A stretch of DNA of 9,106 bases from Elusimicrobiota bacterium (lineage in GTDB: Bacteria > Elusimicrobiota > Elusimicrobia > UBA1565 > UBA9628): NCBI GenBank assembly GCA_028869495.1, contig JAGWRY010000042.1:1-9106 (forward strand), given 5' to 3'. Under the pieces are notes generated by a model that was given only the letters and a program-made list of their open reading frames with translations, made no database searches and was not told where the DNA came from. The translations under genes were made by a program, and so were the position numbers. Shown here in pieces: positions 1 through 8,822 of this stretch. The stretch's first letter is position 1. Each line of letters starts with the position of its first letter.

Positions 1-1128
1 GCCTCCGCGCCGGGCGGCGGCGCCCCGGACGACGCGGCCCTGCTGGCCGGGCTCTTCGAGCGCGTGACGATCGACGACGGCGGCGTGCCGGAGCGCGGCG
101 CGGAGATCCGCCGCGCCTTCGCGCTGATGCTGAAGGCCCCGACCGCCCGCGCGCTGGCCGAACGCTACGTCGCGGAGGGCGCCCCGGCGGTCGTGCGCTT
201 CGCGAACTTCCCCGGCTCGCAGGTCTTCGAGGAGAGCGGGGTCAAGCGCTTCTACGGCAAGCGCGCCGAGACCCCGTGGCGCGAGGACCGCGCCGAGGTC
301 CTGCTCAACGAGGACTACCTGAAGGTCGACCGCGCCGTCCGCGACCGCGACCTGCCGCCGGTGCTCGCCCACGAGCTCTTCGGCCACGCGCTGTGGTACT
401 CGCGCGCGGCGCGCGAGGGCGCGTACCTCGCCTTCCACCACCACGAGCTCAACGAGGCCAACGCCCGCCTCGTCGGCTGGCTCGTCGACTTCGAGCTCGA
501 CGGCTTCCTCGAGGAGCAGGGCGCGTGGCGCTTCCTGCAGGACCCGGCCCGCTACTTGAGCGGCCTGAAGCTGCGCCTGCCCTACTACGCGACGACCTTC
601 TCGAGCGCCGAGATGGGCTCGCCGGTCGAGTCGCTCGAGGCGCGGCGCGAGGCGGCGCTGGCCAAGCGCGCGCGCCTGGAGACCGAGCGCGCGAACCACC
701 GCACGTGGAGCGCCGTGATCGACCACTTCGTCTCGCGGCACGGCCTGCCCGAGGCGCGCGTGCGCGCCCTGCGCCGCTACATGGTCGACACCGACGCGAA
801 CTACGGCGCCGAGATCGCCGTGATGGACGATATCGTCGCGACGGTGGACGGGCTGCTCAAGGCGATGCGCGCGGAGCCGGACGCCCAAGCCGAGAAGTAC
901 CTGACGTGGGCCGCGACGCACCCGATCTTCGAGGCCGTCGGCCGCGAGAACGACGCGAACGCCCGCCGCCTGCTCGAGATGGTCCGCGAGTCGGGCGCCC
1001 GCCCCGAGGACGAGCCCGACGAGGTCCGCCGCGCGCGCGAGGAGCACTGGCGCGGGCAGGTGACGTTCGACGAGCTCGAGCGGATGTACCGCGAGGACCG
1101 CGAGCGCCGCCCGGACCACTGGCGCTAG
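1..1128 (+). CDS. Putative HExxGH zinc metallopeptidase-like protein (5' partial)
   Basis: The frame is open from base 1, so the true start probably lies upstream. A GTG at 64 is an internal alternative start that would give 354 aa. The first visible residues form a Gly/Ala/Pro-rich stretch like an interdomain linker. Counting from the GTG, residues 103-108 read HELFGH (bases 370-387), an HExxGH zinc motif of the kind known from dipeptidyl peptidase III (family M49) rather than the usual HExxH. About 23 residues further on, HHHELNEANARLVGW (from base 436) offers Glu131 as a candidate third zinc ligand, resembling the M49 EECRA(D/E) helix. The remainder, to the TAG at 1126-1128, is charged and probably helical, with many Arg, Glu and Ala residues and no visible membrane segment. 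M49 enzymes are far longer and have a wider motif spacing, so full membership is unlikely. I infer a gluzincin-like hydrolase; substrate and cell location are unknown. It is convergent with the yajQ-like gene and has the same high-GC codon use as its neighbours. Confidence 0.6.
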   Translation, partial: ASAPGGGAPDDAALLAGLFERVTIDDGGVPERGAEIRRAFALMLKAPTARALAERYVAEGAPAVVRFANFPGSQVFEESGVKRFYGKRAETPWREDRAEVLLNEDYLKVDRAVRDRDLPPVLAHELFGHALWYSRAAREGAYLAFHHHELNEANARLVGWLVDFELDGFLEEQGAWRFLQDPARYLSGLKLRLPYYATTFSSAEMGSPVESLEARREAALAKRARLETERANHRTWSAVIDHFVSRHGLPEARVRALRRYMVDTDANYGAEIAVMDDIVATVDGLLKAMRAEPDAQAEKYLTWAATHPIFEAVGRENDANARRLLEMVRESGARPEDEPDEVRRAREEHWRGQVTFDELERMYREDRERRPDHWR

Positions 1129-1157
1129 ATGCTTTAGGCCCTTCCTCCGCGCATCTG

Positions 1158-1182
1158 CTTCGCGGCGTCCCGCGCCGCGAAG
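1158..1182. terminator. Hairpin in the convergent intergenic gap, probable bidirectional terminator
   Basis: Bases 1158-1167 (CTTCGCGGCG) and 1173-1182 (CGCCGCGAAG) form a perfect 10-bp stem around the 5-nt loop TCCCG. After one G-G mismatch the stem extends by three more pairs (1154-1156 with 1184-1186). It sits in the 73-bp gap between the stop of the plus-strand gene and the stop of the minus-strand yajQ-like gene, where a shared terminator is expected. There is no U tract on either side, so it is not a classic intrinsic terminator; it may act as a 3'-end stabiliser or with Rho. Confidence 0.55.
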
Positions 1183-1201
1183 GAGAACCCCGCCCGAACC
1201 G

Positions 1202-1699
1202 CTACCGGAAGTTCTTGAACTGCAGGTCCAGCTCCCAGCTCCCCCCGCGCAGGACCTGCATCGCCGCCTGGAGGTCGTCCTTCGACTTGCCGGACACGCG
1301 CAGCTGGCCTTCCTGGATCTGCGCGTTGACCTTGAGCTTGGCGTCCTTGATCGCCTGCTGCATCTTCTTGGCTTTGTCGGTCGGGATGCCGGACTGGATC
1401 GTCGCCGTCATCTTCGCGGTCGCCCCGAGGGCCGACTCGACCTTCCCCTTCGCGATGTTGCGCACCGGCAGGCCGCGCTTGGCCAGCCGCGTCAGCAGGA
1501 CGTCGTAGACCTGGTCGACCTTGAACTCGTCGGCGGCGCGCACGGTCAGCGTCTTCGCCTTCGGGTCGAGCTCGATCGAGGCGTTCGCGTCCTTCAGGTC
1601 GTAGCGGTTCGAGATCTCCTTCATCGCGACGGCGACGACCTCGGAGACCTGGTTGAGGTCCACGTCGGAGACGGCGTCGAACGAGAATTCGCTGGGCAT
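1202..1699 (-). CDS. yajQ: YajQ family (UPF0234) nucleotide-binding protein
   Basis: The 165-aa product matches the usual size (about 160-165 aa) and pattern of the YajQ/UPF0234 family. It starts MPSEFSFDAVSDVDLNQV, has NRYDLKDANASIEL near residues 31-44, KDAKLKVNAQIQ at 118-129, RVSGKSKDDLQ at 134-144, and ends in the family's FKNFR tail (161-165). The fold is known to be two ferredoxin-like domains; no signal peptide or membrane segment is visible, so it is cytosolic. Characterised homologues bind c-di-GMP (Xanthomonas, Pseudomonas) or have been linked to nucleic-acid or tRNA binding; which applies here is unknown. The ATG at 1697-1699 is preceded by the Shine-Dalgarno-like GAGGTGAGG, which overlaps the hutU stop, and only 4 nt separate the two genes. 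It is therefore the last visible gene of the minus-strand run and probably translationally coupled to hutU. Family identity is firm; the biological role is not. Confidence 0.95.
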   Translation of the reverse strand: MPSEFSFDAVSDVDLNQVSEVVAVAMKEISNRYDLKDANASIELDPKAKTLTVRAADEFKVDQVYDVLLTRLAKRGLPVRNIAKGKVESALGATAKMTATIQSGIPTDKAKKMQQAIKDAKLKVNAQIQEGQLRVSGKSKDDLQAAMQVLRGGSWELDLQFKNFR

Positions 1700-1703
1700 G
1701 TCC

Positions 1704-3353
<1,650 letters not shown>

Positions 3354-3390
3354 ATTTTTTAACAAAGGGGTCAGGCACCGAATTAACTTT
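3354..3390. repeat. AT-rich intergenic island with GGGGTCAGGCACC motif (possible dispersed or REP-like element)
   Basis: This 37-bp gap between hutH and hutU is the most AT-rich stretch of the window. It has T-runs at both ends flanking AAAGGGGTCAGGCACCG, and TTAAC occurs on both sides of that core (3358-3362 and 3383-3387). The core is a weak inverted repeat. From memory, GGTGCCTGACCCC/GGGGTCAGGCACC recurs as a short dispersed intergenic motif in many unrelated high-GC bacterial genomes, sometimes near REP-associated transposases; I could not check this. There is only one copy in the window. It could instead be part of a promoter or a 5' leader for hutU. Confidence 0.5.
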
Positions 3391-4890
3391 TTAGTCGAAG
3401 GCGCCCTCGAGGACCAGCTCGCGGGCGAGTTCCAGCTTTCCGGACAGCACCTCGTCGCGGCGCGAGGGCTTGACCTTCGCGCGCAGGACCGCCAGGCCTT
3501 CCTCGACGCCTCGCCCGGACTTCAGCGGGCGGTGGAACTCGATCGCGCGGGAGGCGGCGCACAGCTCGATCGCGACCACCTGCGCGGCGTTCCAGACGAC
3601 CTTCTTAAGCTTGAGCGCCGACCACATGCCCATGCTCACGAAGTCCTCTTTGTTGGCCGAGGTCGGCACCGAGTCGGCCGAGGCCGGATGCGCGAGGGCC
3701 TTGTTCTCGGAGGCCAGCGCCGCGGCCGCGTACTGCGCGATCATCCAGCCGGACTCGACGCCCGGGTTCTCGGCCAGGAAGGGCTTCAAGCGCGGGGCCT
3801 GGCCCGCCGTCACCTGAAAGGTGCGCCTCTCGGAGACGTTGGCCAGCGCCGTCAACGCCCCCGCCGCCGAGTCGAAGGCGAAGGACAGCGCCTGGCCGTG
3901 GAAGTTGCCGCCCGAGATCACGCGTCCGCCGGTCACGAGCGGATTGTCGGTGACCGCGCGCATCTCGGTCTCGACGACGCGGCGCGCGTCGGCCAGGCGG
4001 TCGAGGACCGCCCCGTGGACCTGCGGCGCGCAGCGCAGCGAGTAGGAGTCCTGCACGCGCGGATCGCCCTCGAGGTGCGAGCGGCGGATCTGCGAGCCGG
4101 CCAGGAGGCGCCGCAGGCCGCGCGCGGCCTCGATCTGTCCGGGGTGGGGCTTCAGCGCCTGGACCGCCGCGTCGTAGGGCGCGGGCGTGCCGGTCAGCGC
4201 CTCCAGGCTCGCCGCGCAGGCCAGCTGGGCCGCGCGCCAGACGCGCTCGGCGGCCAGCAGGGCGTGTCCGCCGACCGACTGCATCGCCTGCGTGCCGTTG
4301 AGGAGCGCGAGCCCCTCCTTGGCCGACAGGACGAACGGAGCCAGGCCCGCGCGCCGGAGCGCGGCGGCCGCGGGGACGCGCCGGCCGCGGAAGAGGACGT
4401 CTCCCTCGCCGATCACGGCCAGCGCCATGTGCGCCTGCGGCGCGAGGTCGCCGCTGGCGCCGACCGAGCCGCGGCTCGGGATCAGCGGGACGATCCCCGC
4501 CGAGAGCATCCGGACCAAGTGCCGGACCAGCGCGGGGCGCACGCCGGAGTGCCCGCGCGCGAGCTCGTTCAGGCGCAGGAACAGGATCGCGCGCGCCTCG
4601 GCGGGAGCCAGCGGCTCGCCGACGCCGCAGGCGTGCGACAAGACGAGGTTGCGCTGGACCTGGGCCAGCAGGCCCGGCGAGATCCGCGTCGAGGCCAGCT
4701 CGCCGAAGCCGGTGTTGACGCCGTACACCGGCCGTCCGGAGGCCATGACCTTCTCCAGCGTGCGCCGGGAGGCGGCGACCTTCCGCAGGGCCGCGGCCGG
4801 AAGAACGGCCGGTCGGTCGCCTGCGGCGACCGACGACATCTCCTCCAAGCGGAGGACGGGCGATCCCAGCTTAAACGCGCTCGACGGCAA
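3391..4890 (-). CDS. hutH: Histidine ammonia-lyase (histidase)
   Basis: HutH removes ammonia from L-histidine to give trans-urocanate, the entry step of histidine catabolism, and supplies the substrate of HutU next door. The 499-aa product has normal length. The MIO electrophile precursor Ala145-Ser146-Gly147 lies in GSVGASGDLAPQAHMAL. Tyr56 in VYGVNTGFG and His86 in LSHACGVG match active-site positions of the family. KEGLALLNGTQAM, RVQDSYSLRCAPQVHG, TDNPLV, SGGNFHGQ and SENKALAHPASADSVPTSANKEDFVSMG are all family signatures. I chose the TTG at 4888-4890: it keeps the strand-like segment VLRLEE that aligns with the family N-terminus, and GGGGAGG lies 9 nt upstream. The ATG at 4837-4839 would remove that segment. 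The start overlaps the 3' end of the thiolase gene by 20 nt, suggesting coupling. His versus Tyr/Phe specificity is supported by His86 and by adjacent hutU. It is probably a cytosolic homotetramer, as in the family. Confidence 0.96.
   Translation of the reverse strand: MPSSAFKLGSPVLRLEEMSSVAAGDRPAVLPAAALRKVAASRRTLEKVMASGRPVYGVNTGFGELASTRISPGLLAQVQRNLVLSHACGVGEPLAPAEARAILFLRLNELARGHSGVRPALVRHLVRMLSAGIVPLIPSRGSVGASGDLAPQAHMALAVIGEGDVLFRGRRVPAAAALRRAGLAPFVLSAKEGLALLNGTQAMQSVGGHALLAAERVWRAAQLACAASLEALTGTPAPYDAAVQALKPHPGQIEAARGLRRLLAGSQIRRSHLEGDPRVQDSYSLRCAPQVHGAVLDRLADARRVVETEMRAVTDNPLVTGGRVISGGNFHGQALSFAFDSAAGALTALANVSERRTFQVTAGQAPRLKPFLAENPGVESGWMIAQYAAAALASENKALAHPASADSVPTSANKEDFVSMGMWSALKLKKVVWNAAQVVAIELCAASRAIEFHRPLKSGRGVEEGLAVLRAKVKPSRRDEVLSGKLELARELVLEGAFD
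4812..4834. other. Perfect 10-bp inverted repeat inside the 5' coding region of hutH
   Basis: GTCGGTCGCC (4812-4821) and GGCGACCGAC (4825-4834) pair perfectly around the 3-nt loop TGC. In the hutH mRNA the hairpin lies about 57-79 nt into the reading frame, encoding roughly SVAAGDRP. It could affect early elongation or message stability, or be a by-product of high GC and of that peptide. Confidence 0.4.
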
Positions 4891-6016
4891 CGGCGACCGC
4901 CTCCCCGCCGCCGAGGCAGATGCCGGCGACGCCGCGCTTTCCGCCCTTGAGCTTCAGGGCGTTGAGAAGGGTGACCAGGATGCGCGCGCCCGAGGCGCCC
5001 AGCGGGTGGCCGAGCGCCACCGCGCCGCCGAGGACGTTGACCTTGTCCTCGGGAAGTCCGGCCAGCTTGTTGACGGCCAGGGTCACCACCGCGAAGGCCT
5101 CGTTGACCTCGAAGAGGTCCACCGAGTCCTTGGTCCAGCCGACCTTCTTAAGGAGCTTGTCCACCGCGCCGGCCGGAGCCGTCGTGAACCACTTCGGCTC
5201 CTGCGAGAAGGTCGCCCAGCCGGCGATCCGCGCCAGCGGCTTTTTCCCCGCCGCGCCCTTGGCCGAGGCGAGCACCAGCGCCGCCGCGCCGTCGTTGAGC
5301 TTCGACGCGTTGGCCGCCGTGATCGTGCCGTCCTTCTGGAAGGCGGGGCGCAGCTTGGCGATCTTGTCGAGCTTCGCGCGGCCCGGCTCCTCGTCGAGCT
5401 CGATCCCGTCGACGCCGACGATCTCGTCCTTGAACAAGCCCTTCTGCTGGGCCTCGATCGCGCGCTGGTAGGACTTCAGCGCCCAGGCGTCCTGCATCTC
5501 GCGCGTGATCGCGTGCTCCTTCGCGCAGAGCTCGCCGCAGTCGCCCATGTGGACGCCGTCGTAGGGGTCCAGCAGGCCGTCCTTGAGCACCGCGTCGATC
5601 AGCACCGCGTTGCCGTAGCGGTAGCCGGAGCGCGCCTTGTCGAGGAGGTACGGCGCCTTCGACATCGACTCCATCCCGCCGGCCAGAGCCAGGTCCTCCT
5701 CGCCGAGCGCGATCGACTGCGACGCCATCATCACGGCCTTCATGCCCGAGCCGCAGACCTTGTTGACGGTCGTCGCGCCGACCGAGACCGGGATTCCCGC
5801 GGCGACCTGCGCCTGGCGCGCCGGAGCCTGGCCGACGCCGGCCGGGATCACGCAGCCGAGGACGACCTCGCCGAGGTCCTCGGGCTTCACGCCGGCGCGC
5901 TCGACCGCCCCCTTCGCGGCCTTCGCGGCCAGCTGGGGCGCGGTCGAGGACGCGAGCGTCCCGTTGATGGAGCCGATCGGCGTGCGCGCGGCGGACAGGA
6001 TCAGGATTTCGTTCAT
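4871..6016 (-). CDS. Acetyl-CoA C-acetyltransferase (thiolase)
   Basis: A thiolase II-type enzyme that condenses two acetyl-CoA to acetoacetyl-CoA or runs the reverse thiolysis, probably cytosolic. The 381-aa product is slightly shorter than the usual 390-395 aa but complete. The nucleophile Cys88 lies in VNKVCGSGMKAV, the NEAF box is at 305-308, His337 is in GHPLGASGAR, and the acid/base Cys367 is in CLGGGEA. The VHMG segment (155-158) is typical of short-chain acetoacetyl-CoA thiolases. The ATG at 6014-6016 has a strong GGAGG with a 6-nt spacer. It begins 13 nt after the DUF3307 gene and its end overlaps hutH by 20 nt. The enzyme is not part of the standard hut pathway, so it may serve ketone-body, polyhydroxyalkanoate or fatty-acid metabolism; no partner such as phaB or a 3-hydroxyacyl-CoA dehydrogenase is in view. 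Symbols such as atoB, phaA or thl cannot be told apart here. Confidence 0.94.
   Translation of the reverse strand: MNEILILSAARTPIGSINGTLASSTAPQLAAKAAKGAVERAGVKPEDLGEVVLGCVIPAGVGQAPARQAQVAAGIPVSVGATTVNKVCGSGMKAVMMASQSIALGEEDLALAGGMESMSKAPYLLDKARSGYRYGNAVLIDAVLKDGLLDPYDGVHMGDCGELCAKEHAITREMQDAWALKSYQRAIEAQQKGLFKDEIVGVDGIELDEEPGRAKLDKIAKLRPAFQKDGTITAANASKLNDGAAALVLASAKGAAGKKPLARIAGWATFSQEPKWFTTAPAGAVDKLLKKVGWTKDSVDLFEVNEAFAVVTLAVNKLAGLPEDKVNVLGGAVALGHPLGASGARILVTLLNALKLKGGKRGVAGICLGGGEAVAVAVERV
4900..4906 (-). promoter_or_regulatory. Shine-Dalgarno that fixes the TTG start of hutH
   Basis: GGGGAGG on the minus strand, inside the thiolase codons for Gly-Gly-Glu, lies 9 nt before the TTG at 4888-4890. 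It favours the overlapping TTG over the downstream ATG at 4837-4839, whose own GGAGG is too close (2 nt). Confidence 0.65.
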
Positions 6017-6022
6017 CGAAGG

Positions 6023-6027
6023 CCTCC
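6023..6027 (-). promoter_or_regulatory. Ribosome binding site of the thiolase gene
   Basis: GGAGG on the minus strand, 6 nt before the ATG at 6014-6016. It lies in the 13-nt gap after the DUF3307 stop, which fits a polycistronic message. Confidence 0.75.
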
Positions 6028-6029
6028 GG

Positions 6030-6743
6030 TCAGTAGTAGACGACGCGCGCGGCCAGCCCGCAGAGGACCGCCAGCGCGGCGCCCATGTAGAACGTGAACG
6101 CCGTCAGGTCGAACAGGCGCCGGCGGCGCAGGAAGGACATCACCCCGAGCCAGAGCGCCGCGACGACGGCGGCGCCAGCCGCGCTCGGCAGGAGGAAGCA
6201 CAGCGCCAGGACCAGGCGCTCGGCCATCGCCAGGTGCTTCTCGTCGAAGCCCGGATACTCGGCGCCGTGCATGTCCTTCTCGAGGAAGTAGATCAGCACC
6301 GTCGTCGCGTGCGTCACCAGCACGAACAGGCAGCCGAGGATCGGCCACTTCTCCGGGAAGAAGCCCGCCCTCGCCGCGCTCGCGGCGGCCAGCGGCACGA
6401 CCGCGAAGATCACCGAGTAGTGGATGACCTGGTCCCAGACGAAGAAGACCGTGTTGTCGGGCATCCCGTACTTGTGGATCGTGTAGACGCGCCACCAGTC
6501 CTCGAGCAGGTGGGTCAGGAAGACGAGCCCGATGCACTCCCAGCCGTTCAGGCGGAAGAACGCGTTGCTGACCCAGGTCTCGCGCAGGAACGGCCAGCAC
6601 AGCGCGACGTAGAACAGCGGGTGCATCAGGCAGTGGACGAGCAGGCCCGCGAAGCTCGTCCGCTTCCAACGGTTGATGAAGTTCGTCTGGAAGGTGAAAT
6701 CGGCCAGCAGGTGGCCGAACATCAGTCGCCAGAAGATCTCCAT
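6030..6743 (-). CDS. DUF3307 family integral membrane protein
   Basis: A 237-aa hydrophobic protein with about five to seven predicted membrane segments (around residues 32-52, 68-85, 107-126, 134-154, 173-203, 213-234). Its polar landmarks match the DUF3307 family: HLLADFTFQTNF (His11, Asp15, Gln19) at the N-terminus, HCLMHPL (His37, His41), THLLEDWWR (His78, Asp82) and WDQVIHYSVI (Asp104, Gln105, His108). These conserved His/Asp positions in or beside membrane helices suggest a metal-binding or catalytic membrane site, but no biochemical function is established for the family as far as I know. A basic RRRR patch at 206-209 probably faces the cytoplasm. The gene starts 3 nt after the cyclase stop, with no strong Shine-Dalgarno, so it is probably translated by coupling. 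The pairing with the cyclase could reflect shared transcription only. Family assignment is by remembered motif pattern. Confidence 0.8.
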   Translation of the reverse strand: MEIFWRLMFGHLLADFTFQTNFINRWKRTSFAGLLVHCLMHPLFYVALCWPFLRETWVSNAFFRLNGWECIGLVFLTHLLEDWWRVYTIHKYGMPDNTVFFVWDQVIHYSVIFAVVPLAAASAARAGFFPEKWPILGCLFVLVTHATTVLIYFLEKDMHGAEYPGFDEKHLAMAERLVLALCFLLPSAAGAAVVAALWLGVMSFLRRRRLFDLTAFTFYMGAALAVLCGLAARVVYY

Positions 6744-6746
6744 CGC

Positions 6747-8822
6747 CTACTTCGCCGTCATGTTAAAGACGCCGTCCCAGGAGGCGTCCGGAGGGATCGC
6801 CGCGTACTCGCGGCAGCGCGCCAGGTACAGCTGACCGGGGCCGTCGTCCGGCAGGAGCTCGGCGAACTTCTCGAGCGCGGCGAGGGCCTCCTCGTAGCGG
6901 CGCGCGTCGAAGGCGGCCACGCCCGCCTCGTAGAGGGGCAGGGCCTTCTCCCACTCGGGGCTCAGGGCGCCCGCCTCGGCGATCGGCTCGTAGATCTTGA
7001 TCGGCGTCTCCTTGCCGATCACGCGCACGCGCCCGAGAACGCGCGCGACGACGCGGCCCTTCGCGCCCTCCCAGGCGGACTCGCTGATGATGACCTTCGA
7101 GCCGAAGAACTTGTTGGCCCCCTCCAGGCGCGACGCGAGGTTCACCTCGTCGCCGATCACCGTGTACTGGAGCTTCTTCTCGCTGCCGGTCAGGCCGACC
7201 GTCGCCACGCCGGAATTGATGCCGATGCGCACCGCGGGGACCTCGGGCAGGCTCTTGTCGAGCGTCTTGTTCAGCTCGCGGATCGCGCGCTGGCACTCGA
7301 GCGCGGCCAGCACCGCGTCCGCGCGGTGGTCCGGGTTCTCGATCGGCGCGTTCCAGAAGGCCATGATGCAGTCGCCGATGTACTTGTCGATCGTGCCGCG
7401 GCGCTCGAGGATCACCCGGCTCAGCGAAGACAGATACTTGTTCAGGAACTGGATCAGCGCCTCGGGGTCCATCTTCTCCGAGATGTTCGTGAAGTGCGCG
7501 ATGTCGAGGAAGAAGATCGTCAGCTCGCGCTTCTCGCCGCCGAGCTTGACCTTCGACGGGTCGCTGGCGAGCTGCTCGACGACCTCCGGGGCCACGAACT
7601 GCCCGAACAGCCCCTTGATCATCTTCTTCTCGGCGCCCTCGGTCAGTGCGCGATGGACGACGAGGACCAGGTACGCCGACAGCATCGCCGCCGCCGGCGG
7701 GACGAACTCGACGAAGGTCCCGCGGCGGAACATCCACAGGCAGAAGACGAGCCAGCCGACGACGGTCGAGCCGGCCAGCGCCGCGCCGACGGCCGGCGCG
7801 AAATACTGATAGAGGTAGGTCAGCAGCATCGCCGCGAGGATGCACAGGACGATCGCCAGTCGCGTCCACGCCCCCAGGCCGTCGTGGTGGAGCGTGTTGT
7901 CGATCGCGTTCAGGTGGAAGTCGGCGCCCGGCGCGGTCTCCAGGAACGGCGTCGGATAGTGGTCGTAGTAGCCGAGCGTCGTCGAGCCGATGATCGTCAG
8001 AGAGCCCTTCAGCGCCGCCTTCTGCTCGCCGGTGAGCTTCCCCGACAGCAGGTCGATCAGCGAGATGCGCAGGTACGGCGAGTAGACCTTCTCCGCGTTG
8101 GAGAGGCCCGCGTCGCGCGGATGCGCGAGCCAGGTCTTGACCGCGCGGAAGTTCATCAGATGCGGCGCGGAGCCGTAGCGCGCGCGCACGTCGTCGAGGC
8201 TGATCCCCTCGTAGGCGGAGATCGCCGCCGCCTCGAGCGAGACCGCGTCGAACTGCGGCCGCAGGGGGTCCGGCACGCCGCTGCGGAACAGCGCGAAGCT
8301 GCGGATGTGGCCGTCCCCGTCGAGGAGGTCCGTGATGTTCGGATGCCCGAACCAGCGCGTCGCCGTCATCAGCGGCTTGATCGGCAGAGATGTCTTGACG
8401 ACCATGCCGTGCGGCGTCAGCTCGAGGTCCTGCGCGAACAGGTGCACGACGCGCCCGAAGCGCCGCGTCGCCGCCGCCAGCGCCGCGTCGCCGCGGGCCG
8501 GCTCGAAGAACATCACGTCGAAGACGGCCGTCTTGACGCCGAGCGCCTTCAGGCGGTCCAGCGCCCGCGCGTACTCGATCCGCGGCAGCGGGAAGCCGTA
8601 CTTGTGGACGGTGTCGTCGTCCGCGGCGACCAGGATCAGGCGCGGGTCGCCGGGCTTGACCGCCGCGCCGCCGTGCTGGAACAGGAAGTCCTGCCAGACG
8701 TAGCGGACGTGCTCGAAGGCCCCGGCGGAGTCGACGCCGATGAAGCGGGGCAGGTAGAGGACGAGGAAGAAGACGGTGTAGACGGAGACGAAGATCTTCG
8801 CGAAGCGTCGGGACGGTTTCAC
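6747..8822 (-). CDS. CHASE2 sensor adenylate/guanylate cyclase (class III)
   Basis: A 691-aa membrane sensor cyclase. Order of parts: membrane anchor (about 9-27); a large extracytoplasmic CHASE2 domain (about 30-315, with VWQDFLFQHGG, FDVMFFEP and LRISLIDLLSG, and IIGSTTLGYYDHYPTPF near its end); three closely spaced membrane helices (about 321-341, 346-364, 371-390); then a cytoplasmic class III cyclase domain (about 430-590). Catalytic residues look complete: metal-binding Asp440 (IFFLDIAHFT) and Asp484 (DKYIGDCIMAFW), purine-specifying Lys480 and Thr554 (QYTVIGDEVN), and transition-state Asn561 and Arg565 (NLASRLE). The Lys/Thr pair predicts ATP, hence cAMP. A C-terminal tail (about 622-658, EKALPLYEAGVAAFDARRYEEALAALEKF) resembles one TPR unit. 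The start is GTG, overlapping the stop of the upstream HEAT-like gene by 4 nt, with GGGAGGAA 11 nt upstream. The CHASE2 ligand is unknown. The protein probably dimerises, as class III cyclases do. Confidence 0.93.
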   Translation of the reverse strand: MKPSRRFAKIFVSVYTVFFLVLYLPRFIGVDSAGAFEHVRYVWQDFLFQHGGAAVKPGDPRLILVAADDDTVHKYGFPLPRIEYARALDRLKALGVKTAVFDVMFFEPARGDAALAAATRRFGRVVHLFAQDLELTPHGMVVKTSLPIKPLMTATRWFGHPNITDLLDGDGHIRSFALFRSGVPDPLRPQFDAVSLEAAAISAYEGISLDDVRARYGSAPHLMNFRAVKTWLAHPRDAGLSNAEKVYSPYLRISLIDLLSGKLTGEQKAALKGSLTIIGSTTLGYYDHYPTPFLETAPGADFHLNAIDNTLHHDGLGAWTRLAIVLCILAAMLLTYLYQYFAPAVGAALAGSTVVGWLVFCLWMFRRGTFVEFVPPAAAMLSAYLVLVVHRALTEGAEKKMIKGLFGQFVAPEVVEQLASDPSKVKLGGEKRELTIFFLDIAHFTNISEKMDPEALIQFLNKYLSSLSRVILERRGTIDKYIGDCIMAFWNAPIENPDHRADAVLAALECQRAIRELNKTLDKSLPEVPAVRIGINSGVATVGLTGSEKKLQYTVIGDEVNLASRLEGANKFFGSKVIISESAWEGAKGRVVARVLGRVRVIGKETPIKIYEPIAEAGALSPEWEKALPLYEAGVAAFDARRYEEALAALEKFAELLPDDGPGQLYLARCREYAAIPPDASWDGVFNMTAK

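Noticed and set aside
276..1508. Plus-strand frame in another phase overlapping the metallopeptidase-like gene and yajQ
   Set aside because: The product is almost only Arg, Ala, Gly and Pro over the overlap. The frame-1 protein has a normal composition and a metal motif.
3354..3365. TTG start for hutU giving four extra residues
   Set aside because: The extra codons lie in the AT-rich repeat-like island and lack a Shine-Dalgarno; the ATG at 3351-3353 gives a family-like N-terminus.
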